From: Gammaproteobacteria bacterium
GTDB taxonomy: Bacteria; Pseudomonadota; Gammaproteobacteria; Eutrophobiales; Eutrophobiaceae
Reading direction: 5' to 3'
Assembly: GCA_028281365.1 (NCBI GenBank)
Contig: JANQJZ010000059.1
Span: 1 to 54,681 of the forward strand
Length of the DNA: 54,681 bases
Position 1 is the stretch's first letter. Each line of letters opens with the position of its first letter. The position numbers and the translations under genes are program-made. The notes under the pieces were generated by a model. That model had not been told where the DNA came from. It saw nothing but the letters and a program-made list of their open reading frames with translations, and did no database searches. Of this stretch, positions 1 through 10,323 are shown piece after piece.

Positions 1-40
1 TGATAATTGTTGAAGTTAGATAGAAGTTAAACAAAGGTAT

Positions 41-117
41 AGGCGCGTAGCTCAGTTGGTTAGAGCGCTTGCTCGACACGCAAGAGGTCGTTGGTTCGAC
101 TCCAATCGCGCCTACCA
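41..117 (+). tRNA. tRNA-Val (anticodon GAC)
   Basis: The acceptor stem aggcgcg pairs with cgcgcct, followed by discriminator A and an encoded CCA. The anticodon stem cttgc/gcaag encloses the loop tcgacac, which gives anticodon GAC (valine). The T arm contains ggttcgactcc. The gene is 77 nt, stands alone, and is followed at once by a strong terminator, so it is a separate unit from thrS. Confidence 0.95.
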
Positions 118-126
118 AACCACACT

Positions 127-155
127 CACAGACACCAGGTTGGTGTCTGTGTTTT
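127..155 (+). terminator. Rho-independent terminator of tRNA-Val
   Basis: A perfect 11-bp stem (cacagacacca / tggtgtctgtg) with a 3-nt loop is followed by TTTT. It lies 10 nt after the tRNA end and upstream of thrS. Confidence 0.85.
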
Positions 156-210
156 ATCCTTTAACACGTGACCTGTTGTGGGGGTCACCACTGAAATAAA
201 AGGAGCAGAT

Positions 211-2136
211 ATGCCCACGATTACATTGCCCGATAATAGTCAGCGTGAATTTGAGCAAGCAGTAACAATTATGCAAGTTGCTGAGGATATTGGGCCTGGT
301 TTAGCTAAAGCAACCATCGCGGGTTACATTGATGATGAATTGCATGATGCCTGTGAACTTATTGACCATGATGCCCGTTTACGCATCATAACTAATAAAG
401 ATCCGGAAGGTATTGAGATTATTCGCCATTCCTTTGCTCATTTGATGGGGCATGCAGTCAAACAGTTATTTCCAAATGCCAAGATGGCTATTGGTCCCGT
501 TATAGAAGAAGGTTTTTATTACGATATTGAGACCGAGAAACCTTTCACGCCGGCCGATGTTGAAGCCATAGAAGCTCGTATGAATGAATTGATAAAAAAG
601 GATTACGATGTTATTCGTGAGGTTGTTTCTCGTGATAAAGCCATACAGACATTTACCAAAAGAGATGAACCTTATAAGCAAGAGATAATCAACGATATTC
701 CCGATGACGAGATCATTAAGTTGTATTACCACGAGGAATATACGGACATGTGCCGGGGGCCCCACGTACCAAATACTCGTCATCTGCGCTATTTCAAACT
801 AACCAAGCTGGCCGGTGCTTATTGGCGTGGTGATTCGAATAATAAGATGTTGCAACGTATTTATGGTACGGCATGGCCGGATAAAAAGGCATTGAAGGCA
901 TATCTCAAACGGTTGGAAGAGGCAGAGAAACGTGATCACCGTAAATTGGCAAAAAAACAGGATCTATTTCATTTTCAGGAAGAAGCACCCGGCATGGTGT
1001 TTTGGCACCCGAAGGGATGGGCCATTTATAAAATTATTGAGCGTTATATAAGTAAAAAAATGCACGAGCATGGTTATCTAGAGATTCAAACGCCACAGGT
1101 AGTCGATCAAAGTTTGTGGGAACGTTCCGGACACTGGGATAAGTTTAGGGAAGACATGTTTACGACGAGTTCAGAAAACCGTGACTATGCAATTAAACCA
1201 ATGAATTGCCCGTGTCATATTCAGGTGTTTAATCAAGGGCTCAAAAGCTATCGTGATTTACCATTGCGTCTGGCTGAATTTGGTTCATGCCATCGAAATG
1301 AAGCCTCGGGTACTTTACATGGGCTCATGCGTGCGCGTAACTTTACCCAGGACGATGCCCATATTTTTTGTACGGAAGAGCAGATTCAGGATGAGGTCTC
1401 AAAATTTATTGATATGTTATTTGAGGTTTATCGGGATTTTGGCTTCGAAAACGTGATAATTAAACTTTCTACACGTCCCGAAAAAAGGGTAGGCAGTGAT
1501 GAAGTTTGGGACAAATCAGAACAGGCATTAGAATTAGCTTTAAATAACAAAGAGTTAGAGTGGGATTTGCAACCTGGCGAAGGTGCATTTTACGGTCCCA
1601 AAATTGAATTTTCATTGAAGGATTGTATTGGCCGGGTCTGGCAATGTGGCACGATCCAGGTCGATTTTTCAATGCCGGAGCGTCTGGGAGCAAGTTATAT
1701 TAATGAAGACAGTACCAAGCAGGTCCCCGTGATGCTACATCGTGCCATTGTTGGTTCAATGGAACGTTTTATTGGTATTTTAATTGAGAACTATGCGGGT
1801 GCATTTCCGGCATGGTTAGCGCCGATTCAGGCAGTGGTTATCTCGATTACGGAAAAACAAAGTGATTATGCTGAAAAAGTGACTGATATACTGAAAAACC
1901 AAGGATTTAGGGCGGAAGTTGACTTGAGAAATGAGACGATCGGGCTTAAAATCCGCGACCACGCAATGCAACGCGTTCCTTATCAAATAATAGTAGGGGC
2001 GCGGGAACAAGACGAAAATTCTGTGGCCGTGCGTACGCGAGAAGGCGAGGATTTGGGATCAATGTCGATAGAAGCATTTACCCAACGCCTGAATGATGAT
2101 ATCGCGTGCCTCGGCCGTACTAATTTGGAGGATTAA
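211..2136 (+). CDS. thrS: Threonine--tRNA ligase
   Basis: Cytoplasmic class II synthetase that charges tRNA-Thr. The start chosen is the ATG of MPTITLPD, preceded by AAAGGAG about 7 nt upstream. A GTG 33 nt earlier is open but adds residues not expected in the family. At 641 aa it matches the usual length. Visible parts are the N-terminal TGS domain, the editing-domain motif HSFAH with the partner CRGPH, the catalytic-core zinc-site motif MNCPCHI near residue 330, and a C-terminal anticodon-binding domain. infC follows after 3 nt, as in most gammaproteobacteria. The infC Shine-Dalgarno lies inside the last thrS codons, so the two genes are translationally adjacent. Confidence 0.97.
   Translation: MPTITLPDNSQREFEQAVTIMQVAEDIGPGLAKATIAGYIDDELHDACELIDHDARLRIITNKDPEGIEIIRHSFAHLMGHAVKQLFPNAKMAIGPVIEEGFYYDIETEKPFTPADVEAIEARMNELIKKDYDVIREVVSRDKAIQTFTKRDEPYKQEIINDIPDDEIIKLYYHEEYTDMCRGPHVPNTRHLRYFKLTKLAGAYWRGDSNNKMLQRIYGTAWPDKKALKAYLKRLEEAEKRDHRKLAKKQDLFHFQEEAPGMVFWHPKGWAIYKIIERYISKKMHEHGYLEIQTPQVVDQSLWERSGHWDKFREDMFTTSSENRDYAIKPMNCPCHIQVFNQGLKSYRDLPLRLAEFGSCHRNEASGTLHGLMRARNFTQDDAHIFCTEEQIQDEVSKFIDMLFEVYRDFGFENVIIKLSTRPEKRVGSDEVWDKSEQALELALNNKELEWDLQPGEGAFYGPKIEFSLKDCIGRVWQCGTIQVDFSMPERLGASYINEDSTKQVPVMLHRAIVGSMERFIGILIENYAGAFPAWLAPIQAVVISITEKQSDYAEKVTDILKNQGFRAEVDLRNETIGLKIRDHAMQRVPYQIIVGAREQDENSVAVRTREGEDLGSMSIEAFTQRLNDDIACLGRTNLED
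2127..2131 (+). promoter_or_regulatory. Shine-Dalgarno that fixes the infC AUC start
   Basis: GGAGG lies in the last codons of thrS, 8 nt before the ATC at 2140. No ATG, GTG or TTG occurs in frame between the thrS stop and the GTG at 2191, and starting at 2191 would remove conserved N-terminal residues of IF3. This site therefore supports the unusual start codon. Confidence 0.8.
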
Positions 2137-2139
2137 TTT

Positions 2140-2655
2140 ATCAGCGTAGAAAAGCAGACACGCCTTAATGAGGATATTACTTCACCAGAGGTGAGATTAA
2201 TTGATGCTGAGGGAGAACAGGTTGGTGTCGTGTCAAATAGTGAAGCACAACAAATCGCTGAGGATTCCGAATTAGATTTAGTAGAAATCGTGCCTACTGC
2301 AGAGCCGCCCGTTTGCCGAATTATGGATTATGGCAAATATGTTTTTGAACAAAATAAAAAAAGACATGCGGCAAAAAGAAAGCAGAAGCAGATTCAGGTT
2401 AAAGAAATAAAATTTAGACCTGGAACAGAGGAAAGTGATTATCAGGTTAAATTGAAAAGTCTGGTTAAGTTTTTGACAAACGGTGACAAAGTCAAAGTTA
2501 CTTTGCGTTTCCGCGGAAGGGAAATGGTTCACCAGGAGCTTGGCAGTAAGATGCTGGATCGAATTGAGGCAGACCTTGAGGAATATGGTTTGGTTGAACA
2601 ATACCCTAAACTGGAAGGTCGACAAATGGTGATGGTGTTAGCACCAAAAAGATAA
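2140..2655 (+). CDS. infC: Translation initiation factor IF-3 (AUC start codon)
   Basis: IF3 binds the 30S subunit, blocks premature 50S joining and proofreads the start codon. From the ATC at 2140 the protein is 171 aa, close to the usual ~180. It has the N-terminal domain with [13 protein letters not shown], a lysine-rich linker, and the C-terminal domain with [16 protein letters not shown] and [11 protein letters not shown]. The start is inferred: thrS stops at 2136 in the same frame, and no standard start codon occurs before 2191. A GGAGG sits 8 nt upstream of the ATC. Non-canonical AUU/AUC starts are the known basis of IF3 autoregulation, because IF3 discriminates against its own start codon. 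That regulation is inferred here by homology. Confidence 0.95.
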   Translation: MSVEKQTRLNEDITSPEVRLIDAEGEQVGVVSNSEAQQIAEDSELDLVEIVPTAEPPVCRIMDYGKYVFEQNKKRHAAKRKQKQIQVKEIKFRPGTEESDYQVKLKSLVKFLTNGDKVKVTLRFRGREMVHQELGSKMLDRIEADLEEYGLVEQYPKLEGRQMVMVLAPKR

Positions 2656-2685
2656 ACAGTTATTTAATATTTGGAGTAAAGGCAA

Positions 2686-2883
2686 ATGCCAAAGATGAAG
2701 ACAAACAGAGGTGCTGCGAAACGGTTTTCCAGAAGTGCATCGGGAAAATTTAAGCATCGTCAGTCACATCGTAGTCACATATTGACAAAGAAAAGTACTA
2801 AACGTAAACGTCAGTTACGCGCAATGCTGGCTGTCCACGATAATGATCAGAAGGCCATTGCCAGAATGGTACCGTATTTATAG
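2686..2883 (+). CDS. rpmI: 50S ribosomal protein L35 (bL35)
   Basis: Small basic ribosomal protein of 65 aa. It begins [14 protein letters not shown] and contains the family segment [15 protein letters not shown], and its length matches L35. A Shine-Dalgarno-like TTGGAG lies about 11 nt before the ATG. It sits between infC and rplT, as in most bacteria. In E. coli, L20 represses this operon translationally at rpmI; no pseudoknot was verified here. Confidence 0.97.
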   Translation: MPKMKTNRGAAKRFSRSASGKFKHRQSHRSHILTKKSTKRKRQLRAMLAVHDNDQKAIARMVPYL

Positions 2884-2898
2884 AGAGGAATAATTGCA

Positions 2899-3258
2899 AT
2901 GCCCAGAGTAAAACGCGGTGTAACTGCACACGCCCGACACAAAAAAGTTATCGATCAGGCTAAAGGCTATCATGGTCGACGTAAGAATGTATATCGTGTT
3001 GCTAAACAGGCTGTTACCAAAGCAGCTCAGTATGCATATCGTGATCGCCGTCAACGTAAAAGACAATTTCGTTCATTGTGGATCACCAGGATCAATGCTG
3101 AAGCAAGAGTACATGGTCTTTCCTATAGTCGACTAATCAATGGATTGAAAAAAGCGTCGATTGAAATCGATCGTAAAGTCTTGGCTGATTTAGCAGTGTT
3201 TGACAAAATTGCATTTGGCGCATTAGCTGAACAGGCTAAAACCTCCCTCGCCAGTTAA
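2899..3258 (+). CDS. rplT: 50S ribosomal protein L20 (bL20)
   Basis: 119-aa basic ribosomal protein. It begins [16 protein letters not shown] and has the characteristic [13 protein letters not shown] and [11 protein letters not shown] segments. L20 is essential for 50S assembly and is the likely autorepressor of the rpmI-rplT mRNA. It is last in the thrS-infC-rpmI-rplT unit and is followed by a clear terminator, which separates it from pheST. Confidence 0.97.
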   Translation: MPRVKRGVTAHARHKKVIDQAKGYHGRRKNVYRVAKQAVTKAAQYAYRDRRQRKRQFRSLWITRINAEARVHGLSYSRLINGLKKASIEIDRKVLADLAVFDKIAFGALAEQAKTSLAS

Positions 3259-3281
3259 GCATTTTTGTAACGATTTAGTAG

Positions 3282-3308
3282 AGGGAAAGGTTTACCTTTC
3301 CCTTTTTT
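3282..3308 (+). terminator. Rho-independent terminator after rplT
   Basis: The stem agggaaagg / cctttccct with a TTTA loop is followed by a T-run. It lies 23 nt after the rplT stop and ends the translation-factor/ribosomal-protein unit. Confidence 0.9.
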
Positions 3309-3311
3309 ATT

Positions 3312-3363
3312 TACATGGACGTAATGTATGCCGCGGGTGCAGGATACACAGGAGCGGCGATTT
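3312..3363 (+). repeat. Dispersed repeat, short copy A
   Basis: This stretch shares a 24-nt identical block (3321-3344) with 41632-41655. It also shares a 12-nt block (3352-3363) with 41762-41773, and the word TACATGGACG with that locus. The second locus keeps the same order of blocks but has roughly 100 nt more in the middle, so this looks like a deleted copy of one intergenic repeat. It is non-coding and lies between the rplT terminator and pheS. Confidence 0.7.
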
Positions 3364-3438
3364 ACAATTTTGAAAAGTTTTAAATTTATTCTTGAACTTG
3401 GTTACTTCTGGAACCAGTTTTCGAAACAGGAGGTAATG

Positions 3439-3581
3439 GTCGAAAATTGCTGGAGAATGTGTTCCATACATTCTCTACCGCCTACATCCGTGTAGGCGTT
3501 CTGCATTTTCGACACTTGCCTACAGGACGTAGGTAAGGACGATTTGTAGGGAACAAAAATCGCTTCCGCCATCCATGGCGG
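3439..3581. repeat. Chain of hairpins with TCC/AGG loops upstream of pheS
   Basis: A 9-bp stem (3439-3447 with 3505-3513) encloses two hairpins: 3454-3474 with a loop containing TTCC, and 3479-3498, an 8-bp stem with loop TCCG. Downstream follow 3515-3537 (9-bp stem with one G-T pair, loop AGGAC), 3540-3562 (stem cgattt/aaatcg, loop containing AGGGA), and 3566-3581 (6-bp stem, loop TCCA). The shared loop chemistry ties it to hairpin loci near 37.9, 39.3, 41.7 and 44.0 kb. It fills most of the 373-nt gap between rplT and pheS. No Phe-rich leader peptide and no U-tract attenuator were seen, so a role in pheST control is not supported directly. Confidence 0.65.
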
Positions 3582-3613
3582 TCGTATGCTGTTAACGATA
3601 ATATAGGCACTAA

Positions 3614-4612
<999 letters not shown>

Positions 4613-4628
4613 ATAAGGAGAGAAATGA

Positions 4629-7004
4629 ATGAAATTCAGTGAAAATTGGCTACGGGAATTTGTTAACCCCGATATCGATACCAACACATTAACACACCAA
4701 TTGACCATGGCGGGTCTAGAAGTAGATGGTTTCGAATCTGCTTATTCTGATATTAGCGGTGTGGTTGTTGCAGAGGTGAAGTCTGTTAAAAAACACCCTG
4801 ATGCCGATAAATTAAAAGTTTGTGAAGTTGATTACGGTGAGAATGATTTATTAACGATTGTCTGCGGAGCAGATAATGTTAAACAGGGCATATATACATT
4901 TCTGGCAAAGGTTGGCGCAAAATTACCCGGCATACCCACACTAGAAGTAGCAACATTAAAAGGTATTGAATCTCACGGTATGTTGTGTTCCCCAATTGAG
5001 CTTGGCCTGGGTGATGATAGTGATGGGATTGTTGAGTTATCAGACGATGAGCCAATAGGTAGTCCATTTAATGAAATTTTTAAAACGGATGACAAAATAA
5101 TCGAAATTTCATTAACACCTAATCGCGGTGATTGTTTGAGCATAAAGGGAATTGCACAGGAAGTCGCCGTCATCAATCAATTAACTGTTACTAAAAATGA
5201 AATTACACCGGTAAAAGTAACATCTGACAATACACGTGCAGTAAAACTATCTGCTGATGAAGCCTGTCCGCGTTATGTTGGTCGTGTAATCGAAAATGTT
5301 AATGTAAATGTACCGTCACCGCTGTGGTTAACTGAAAAGCTCCGTTGCTCTGGTATTCGAAGTATCAATGTCATTGTCGATATTACTAATTTTGTCATGC
5401 TGGAAATGGGACAACCGATGCATGCCTTTGATAATGACATTTTACGAGGTGAAATTAATGTCAGGATTGCTAAACCGGGCGAAAAAATTAAATTATTAGA
5501 CGAATCAGAGCATGAAATTAAACCGGATACATTACTGATAACAGATGATTCGAATGCCTTGGCAATGGCGGGGTTGATGGGCGGATATGGCAGTGCAGTA
5601 AATTTCGATACAAAAAATGTCTTTCTTGAAAGTGCCTTTTTCAAACCTGAGGTCATTATTGGTGAAGCGCGTCAGTATGGATTGCATACCGATTCATCGC
5701 ACAGATTCGAGCGTGGTGTCGATCCCGAACTTCAGGCAATTGCAATAGAACGTGCAAGTGGCTTAATCCTCGAGCTCTGTGGTGGGCATGCAGGTCCTGT
5801 AATCGATATCAAAAGTGAAAAGAATCTGCCAAAGAATCCTGAAGTAATTCTCAGGAAATCCCAGATAAAACGTGTGCTGGGTATAGAGTTAGATGAAGAT
5901 TTTGTAACAGAAACGTTTCAAAAATTAAATATGAATTGTAAATATGATGTAAATCAATGGATTATAGAGCCTTCTTCAAGTAGATTTGATATAAATATTG
6001 AGGTTGATTTAATCGAAGAATTAACCCGAATTTACGGCTATGACGCAATTCCTGTTGCTTCACCGAATCACAATTTAAAAATAAAACCAGAAAATAAAAA
6101 ACAACAAATAATCGATCAGATCCGCGAAATACTTGTTAATCGGGATTTTCAGGAAATCATCACATACAGTTTTGTTGAGCCAGGTCTAAATAAACCATTG
6201 ATTAATAAAGATAATAAAATGGTACTTGCAAACCCGATTGCAGCAGAATTATCTGAGATGCGAACCAGTTTGTGGCCAGGTTTATTAGCGACACTCGAAT
6301 ATAATACCAAGCGCCAAGTAGACCGGGTTCGCCTGTTTGAGACAGGAATGGTATTCAATGGTAATGAAGATCTAGAGCAGGATTACCATGTCGGCGGCAT
6401 TATTTATGGAAATATACTTGAAAAACAATGGAATATGGTTAATAATTTAAGTGATTTATATAATTTAAAGGCTGATATTGAGGCAATACTAAGCGCATTA
6501 GTTGGTGAAAACGCTTATGAATTCAGACCTTGTGATGTGGATTTATTACATCCTGGTCAGGCACTGGAGATTGCGATAGAAGGTCATGTTTCCGGTTGGT
6601 TTGGTCAATTGCATCCGCGGATTCAGTCTTTACTTGATTTGGGAAGTAATGTGTATCTATTTGATATTAAAACAGAAAATCTGGTGAGAGATAGTATGAT
6701 TAGCTACCAGTCAATATCGCGGTTTCCTTCAATTAAACGCGATATTTCAATACTTGTTGATGAATCAATTGCTTATGCAGAGGTTAAAAGCTGTATCGGG
6801 AAAGATGCTACAGAATTGCTAAATAACCTAGAGTTGTTTGACGTATATCAGGGCGAAGGTATTGAAAAAGGGAAAAAAAGTCTTGCTTTGGGCTTGACCT
6901 TTCAGGCAACATCTAGCACTCTTAAGGATGAAGAGGTTGAAACCATCATGGGGAACATTATCGATGGTCTACATAATAAATTCGGTGCAAAACTGAGAGA
7001 ATAA
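4629..7004 (+). CDS. pheT: Phenylalanine--tRNA ligase beta subunit
   Basis: Beta subunit of phenylalanyl-tRNA synthetase, responsible for tRNA binding and editing. The start is the ATG of [13 protein letters not shown], with AAGGAGA upstream. At 791 aa it is full length. Domains in order are an EMAP/OB-type tRNA-binding domain (about residues 40-150, with [13 protein letters not shown] and SHGMLCS), the B3/4 editing region, B5, the catalytic-like core, and a C-terminal FDX-ACB anticodon-binding domain (from about residue 697). ihfA follows with only 1 nt between, so pheST and ihfA are probably co-transcribed, as in E. coli and Pseudomonas. Confidence 0.97.
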   Translation: MKFSENWLREFVNPDIDTNTLTHQLTMAGLEVDGFESAYSDISGVVVAEVKSVKKHPDADKLKVCEVDYGENDLLTIVCGADNVKQGIYTFLAKVGAKLPGIPTLEVATLKGIESHGMLCSPIELGLGDDSDGIVELSDDEPIGSPFNEIFKTDDKIIEISLTPNRGDCLSIKGIAQEVAVINQLTVTKNEITPVKVTSDNTRAVKLSADEACPRYVGRVIENVNVNVPSPLWLTEKLRCSGIRSINVIVDITNFVMLEMGQPMHAFDNDILRGEINVRIAKPGEKIKLLDESEHEIKPDTLLITDDSNALAMAGLMGGYGSAVNFDTKNVFLESAFFKPEVIIGEARQYGLHTDSSHRFERGVDPELQAIAIERASGLILELCGGHAGPVIDIKSEKNLPKNPEVILRKSQIKRVLGIELDEDFVTETFQKLNMNCKYDVNQWIIEPSSSRFDINIEVDLIEELTRIYGYDAIPVASPNHNLKIKPENKKQQIIDQIREILVNRDFQEIITYSFVEPGLNKPLINKDNKMVLANPIAAELSEMRTSLWPGLLATLEYNTKRQVDRVRLFETGMVFNGNEDLEQDYHVGGIIYGNILEKQWNMVNNLSDLYNLKADIEAILSALVGENAYEFRPCDVDLLHPGQALEIAIEGHVSGWFGQLHPRIQSLLDLGSNVYLFDIKTENLVRDSMISYQSISRFPSIKRDISILVDESIAYAEVKSCIGKDATELLNNLELFDVYQGEGIEKGKKSLALGLTFQATSSTLKDEEVETIMGNIIDGLHNKFGAKLRE

Positions 7005-7005
7005 T

Positions 7006-7314
7006 ATGGCGGCACTGACAAAAGCCGAAATGGCTGAAAAATTATACGAAGACCTTGGTTTGAATAAACGGGAAGCCAAGGAAATTGTTGAAATGTTTTT
7101 CGAAGAGATTCGTTCTGCATTAGAAACAGGTAATCAGGTCAAACTATCCGGTTTTGGAAATTTTGATCTCCGAGACAAGAATCAAAGACCGGGCAGAAAT
7201 CCAAAGACAGGTGAAGAAATCCCTATCAGCGCACGTCGCGTTGTTACATTTCGCCCAGGCCAAAAACTTAAGGCAAGAGTAGAAGCATATGCTGGAAGCG
7301 TCCCACAACAGTGA
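7006..7314 (+). CDS. ihfA: Integration host factor subunit alpha
   Basis: DNA-bending nucleoid protein that forms a heterodimer with IhfB. At 102 aa it is typical of the family. It begins [18 protein letters not shown] and carries the beta-arm segment [19 protein letters not shown], whose proline intercalates into DNA. IHF often assists sigma-54 promoters, which is relevant to the NtrC-type regulator about 3 kb downstream. Position after pheT is conserved in gammaproteobacteria. Its last 26 nt overlap the next gene. Confidence 0.96.
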   Translation: MAALTKAEMAEKLYEDLGLNKREAKEIVEMFFEEIRSALETGNQVKLSGFGNFDLRDKNQRPGRNPKTGEEIPISARRVVTFRPGQKLKARVEAYAGSVPQQ

Positions 7315-7645
7315 ATTACCGGCGATACCGGGTAAACGATATTTTACTATTGGTGAGGTGAGTGATCTCTGTGCCGTTAAGCCTCATGTATTGCGCTATT
7401 GGGAACAGGAATTTCCACAATTAAAGCCTCTTAAACGACGTGGTAATCGCCGCTATTACCAGCGTCATGATGTCATCCTCATCCGACAGATCCGAAGTTT
7501 GCTTTATGAGCAGGGTTTTACCATTGGTGGAGCCAGACAAAGACTCTCCGGCGATGAGGCAAAAGACGATTCTAATCAGAGTCAACAGATAATACGTCAA
7601 TTAAGAACAGAGCTTGAAGAAGTTCTGGACTTATTGCGTCGCTAA
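7289..7645 (+). CDS. MerR-family transcriptional regulator, short form
   Basis: 118-aa protein with a MerR winged HTH at residues 16-85 ([22 protein letters not shown] then RRYYQRHDV), followed by a short coiled coil. There is no ligand-binding domain and no cysteine cluster for metals. The gene overlaps ihfA by 26 nt. A MerR-like ORF just after ihfA and just before tRNA-Pro is a recurrent arrangement in Pseudomonas-type gammaproteobacteria. Its target is unknown. The start could lie a few codons later, but the HTH is complete either way. Confidence 0.85.
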   Translation: MLEASHNSELPAIPGKRYFTIGEVSDLCAVKPHVLRYWEQEFPQLKPLKRRGNRRYYQRHDVILIRQIRSLLYEQGFTIGGARQRLSGDEAKDDSNQSQQIIRQLRTELEEVLDLLRR

Positions 7646-7750
7646 TCTGTTTATATACCGTTTCCTAAAATAATCTCCCAATTTTTAGATTCAGTTATTA
7701 AACTGATGCCGGTTATTTTCTTGATTATGTTTGATACTATCTCTCATATA

Positions 7751-7827
<77 letters not shown>

Positions 7828-7884
7828 GATTATAATAATCAATATTTATCTAAAATGATTAATAAGTAAGTTCAAAAATAGAAG

Positions 7885-8391
7885 ATGATAAAAAATATTT
7901 TATTTATTTTATTTTTATATATGGTTTTAACGGCATGTGGAAAAGAAACGAACCCGGTCATTGCGTTTGAAAAAGGCGATTATGAAACTGCCATGCAATT
8001 ATGGAAGCCACTCGCAGAACAGGGAGATAAAGAAGCACAAAATTATCTTGGAATACTTTACTATCTCGGTTTTGGTACTAATAAAGATTATGGCAAGGCA
8101 CTCGAATGGTATGAACGCGCGGCAAAAAGCGGACATGCAGATGCACAAAGAAACTATGGCGATATGATTCATTTTGGTCGGGGAACAAAAAAAGATATAT
8201 ATCAAGCTTATGTATGGTATTTTGCAGCATCACAACAAGGTAATGAAGGCGCGGCTCGTCAAATTGAAGTTATTGCTGCTTCAGGAAATTTATCACCTAA
8301 TCAACAAATGCACGCCAAGATTGAGGCAAATGAGTTTATCCTTGATGAAACAAAACGATTTATGAGCCACGATACTTATATCGATAAATAA
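7885..8391 (+). CDS. Sel1-repeat lipoprotein
   Basis: 168-aa predicted lipoprotein. The signal peptide MIKNILFILFLYMVLTAC ends in lipobox LTAC with Cys at residue 18. It then carries Sel1-like (TPR-related) repeats at about residues 37-130, with the recurrent pattern A-x-G-x-x-x-A-x-x-x-L-G. Such proteins are periplasmic or outer-membrane scaffolds for protein contacts; the partner here is unknown. glmS starts 2 nt after its stop, so the two may be co-transcribed. Confidence 0.85.
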   Translation: MIKNILFILFLYMVLTACGKETNPVIAFEKGDYETAMQLWKPLAEQGDKEAQNYLGILYYLGFGTNKDYGKALEWYERAAKSGHADAQRNYGDMIHFGRGTKKDIYQAYVWYFAASQQGNEGAARQIEVIAASGNLSPNQQMHAKIEANEFILDETKRFMSHDTYIDK

Positions 8392-8393
8392 AT

Positions 8394-10226
8394 ATGTGTG
8401 GAATAGTCGGCGCAGTTGCACAACGTGATGTTTCTCCAGTTTTACTTGAAGGACTGAAGAGACTTGAATACCGTGGTTATGATTCCGCTGGTTTGGCCGT
8501 TATTGATGATAATGAAACAATCCAAAGGATACGAATCCTTGGCAAGGTTAATCATTTATACGAAAAACATGAATCATCTCCTTTAACAGGTGGCACTGGC
8601 ATAGCTCACACCCGTTGGGCAACACATGGCAAACCCAGTGTTCATAATGCACATCCTCATATCTGTCGTAATCAGGTTGCGCTTGTTCATAATGGCATTA
8701 TTGAAAATCATTCGGCATTAAGAGAACAACAAATAACAGCAGGCTTTGAGTTTGAATCGGAAACGGATACTGAAGTCGTTGTCAATGCTGTTTATCAGGC
8801 TTTGGAGACAGAAACTGATCTGTTACAGGCAGTGATTGAAGCCACGCGCCAGTTAGAAGGTGCCTATGCCCTGGGTGTTATTAATAATTCCGAGCCACAT
8901 CGATTAGTTGCAGCCAGAAAGGGCAGTCCCCTGGTAATAGGAATTGGAATTGGAGAATATTTTATTGCATCCGATGTTTTTGCATTACTTCCTGTCACAC
9001 AGCAATTTATTTTTCTGGAAGATGGAGATATCGCCGATATAAGACGTGACAGTCTTGTTATCTATGATAAAAACTTACAGCTTGTCGATAGACCCGTAAA
9101 TATTTCCGAATTAAATGCAGATGTCGCTGACAAATCCGGTTACCGGCATTACATGTTAAAAGAAATTTTCTCCCAGCCTAATGCGATTGCAGAATCTTTA
9201 GAAAACCGCATACAGGATAATCGGATTGTTGTAAGTGAATTTGGTCAGGATGCAGAAAAAGTTTTTAAGAAAACAAACACGGTAAAGATTTCTGCCTGCG
9301 GGACGAGTTACCACGCAGGTTTGATAGCTGCTTGCTGGATGGAGGAAATAGCTAATGTCCCATGTCATGTTGAAATAGCCAGTGAATATCGCTATCGAAA
9401 ATCAGTTGTTTCAGACAATACGTTATTCGTTTCAATTTCGCAGTCGGGTGAAACAGCTGACACATTAGCGGCATTGCAAAAAGCGAAACAGTCAGATTAT
9501 TTAAGTACGCTGGCGATATGTAATGTCGCAGAAAGTTCATTAACCCGTGAATCTGAACTTGTTTTTCTTACACATGCCGGACCGGAAATTGGTGTTGCAT
9601 CAACCAAGGCCTTCACAACGCAATTGGTTAGTTTATTTATGCTGGTTATTGCGATAGCAAGATATAAAGGTTTGTCAAATGACCAAGAGGCTGAATTTGT
9701 CAAACAGCTAGAAAGTCTGCCTGGCAGGGTAAACCAGATACTTCAATACAAAGATAAGATTGAAACTATGGCAAAGGACTTTGCAGATAAACATCATGCA
9801 TTATTTTTAGGCCGGGGAAGTTTTTTACCGGTAGCGATGGAAGGTGCCCTAAAGTTGAAAGAAATATCTTATATCCATGCTGAGGCTTATGCTGCAGGTG
9901 AATTAAAACATGGTCCGCTGGCATTGGTTGATGATGATATGCCGGTCGTTGCAGTCGCACCGAATAATAATTTACTGGAAAAACTAAAATCGAACCTTGA
10001 GGAGGTACATGCGCGCGGCGGCGAGCTATATATATTTGCAGATAAATCGAGTGAAGTAGAGGTCTCGGAGAATATCCATGTGCTTAAAATTAATGGTTTT
10101 TACGATTTTATGGCACCAATCCTTTACACTGTCCCTTTACAGTTATTGGCCTATTATGTAGCGGTAATTAAGGGGGCAGATATTGACCAGCCTCGAAATC
10201 TAGCCAAATCTGTCACAGTTGAGTGA
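8394..10226 (+). CDS. glmS: Glutamine--fructose-6-phosphate aminotransferase (isomerizing)
   Basis: Makes glucosamine-6-phosphate from fructose-6-phosphate and glutamine, the first step toward UDP-GlcNAc for peptidoglycan and LPS. It is 610 aa, full length. It starts MCGIVGAV, so the catalytic Cys becomes N-terminal after Met removal. The glutaminase domain shows AHTRWATHG. Two SIS domains follow, with CGTSYHAG, SQSGETADT and the conserved C-terminal end NLAKSVTVE. It is not next to glmU or the atp operon. No glmS ribozyme is present, as expected for a Gram-negative. Confidence 0.97.
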   Translation: MCGIVGAVAQRDVSPVLLEGLKRLEYRGYDSAGLAVIDDNETIQRIRILGKVNHLYEKHESSPLTGGTGIAHTRWATHGKPSVHNAHPHICRNQVALVHNGIIENHSALREQQITAGFEFESETDTEVVVNAVYQALETETDLLQAVIEATRQLEGAYALGVINNSEPHRLVAARKGSPLVIGIGIGEYFIASDVFALLPVTQQFIFLEDGDIADIRRDSLVIYDKNLQLVDRPVNISELNADVADKSGYRHYMLKEIFSQPNAIAESLENRIQDNRIVVSEFGQDAEKVFKKTNTVKISACGTSYHAGLIAACWMEEIANVPCHVEIASEYRYRKSVVSDNTLFVSISQSGETADTLAALQKAKQSDYLSTLAICNVAESSLTRESELVFLTHAGPEIGVASTKAFTTQLVSLFMLVIAIARYKGLSNDQEAEFVKQLESLPGRVNQILQYKDKIETMAKDFADKHHALFLGRGSFLPVAMEGALKLKEISYIHAEAYAAGELKHGPLALVDDDMPVVAVAPNNNLLEKLKSNLEEVHARGGELYIFADKSSEVEVSENIHVLKINGFYDFMAPILYTVPLQLLAYYVAVIKGADIDQPRNLAKSVTVE

Positions 10227-10323
10227 CAACTCTTTTACAACTATCTGAAAAAAAAGCTATTATTTATACTAGATTCCGGATTTTGGTCTGATTTCTGTCT
10301 TTTCAGGTATAGGGTTAAAACAT

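Noticed and set aside
3439-3581. Possible CRISPR array or attenuator ahead of pheS
   Set aside because: Stems are not identical repeats with spacers, and there is no Phe-rich leader peptide or terminator U-tract.
5273-5656. 127-aa minus-strand ORF opposite pheT
   Set aside because: It is a shadow of pheT with no motif and no ribosome-binding site.
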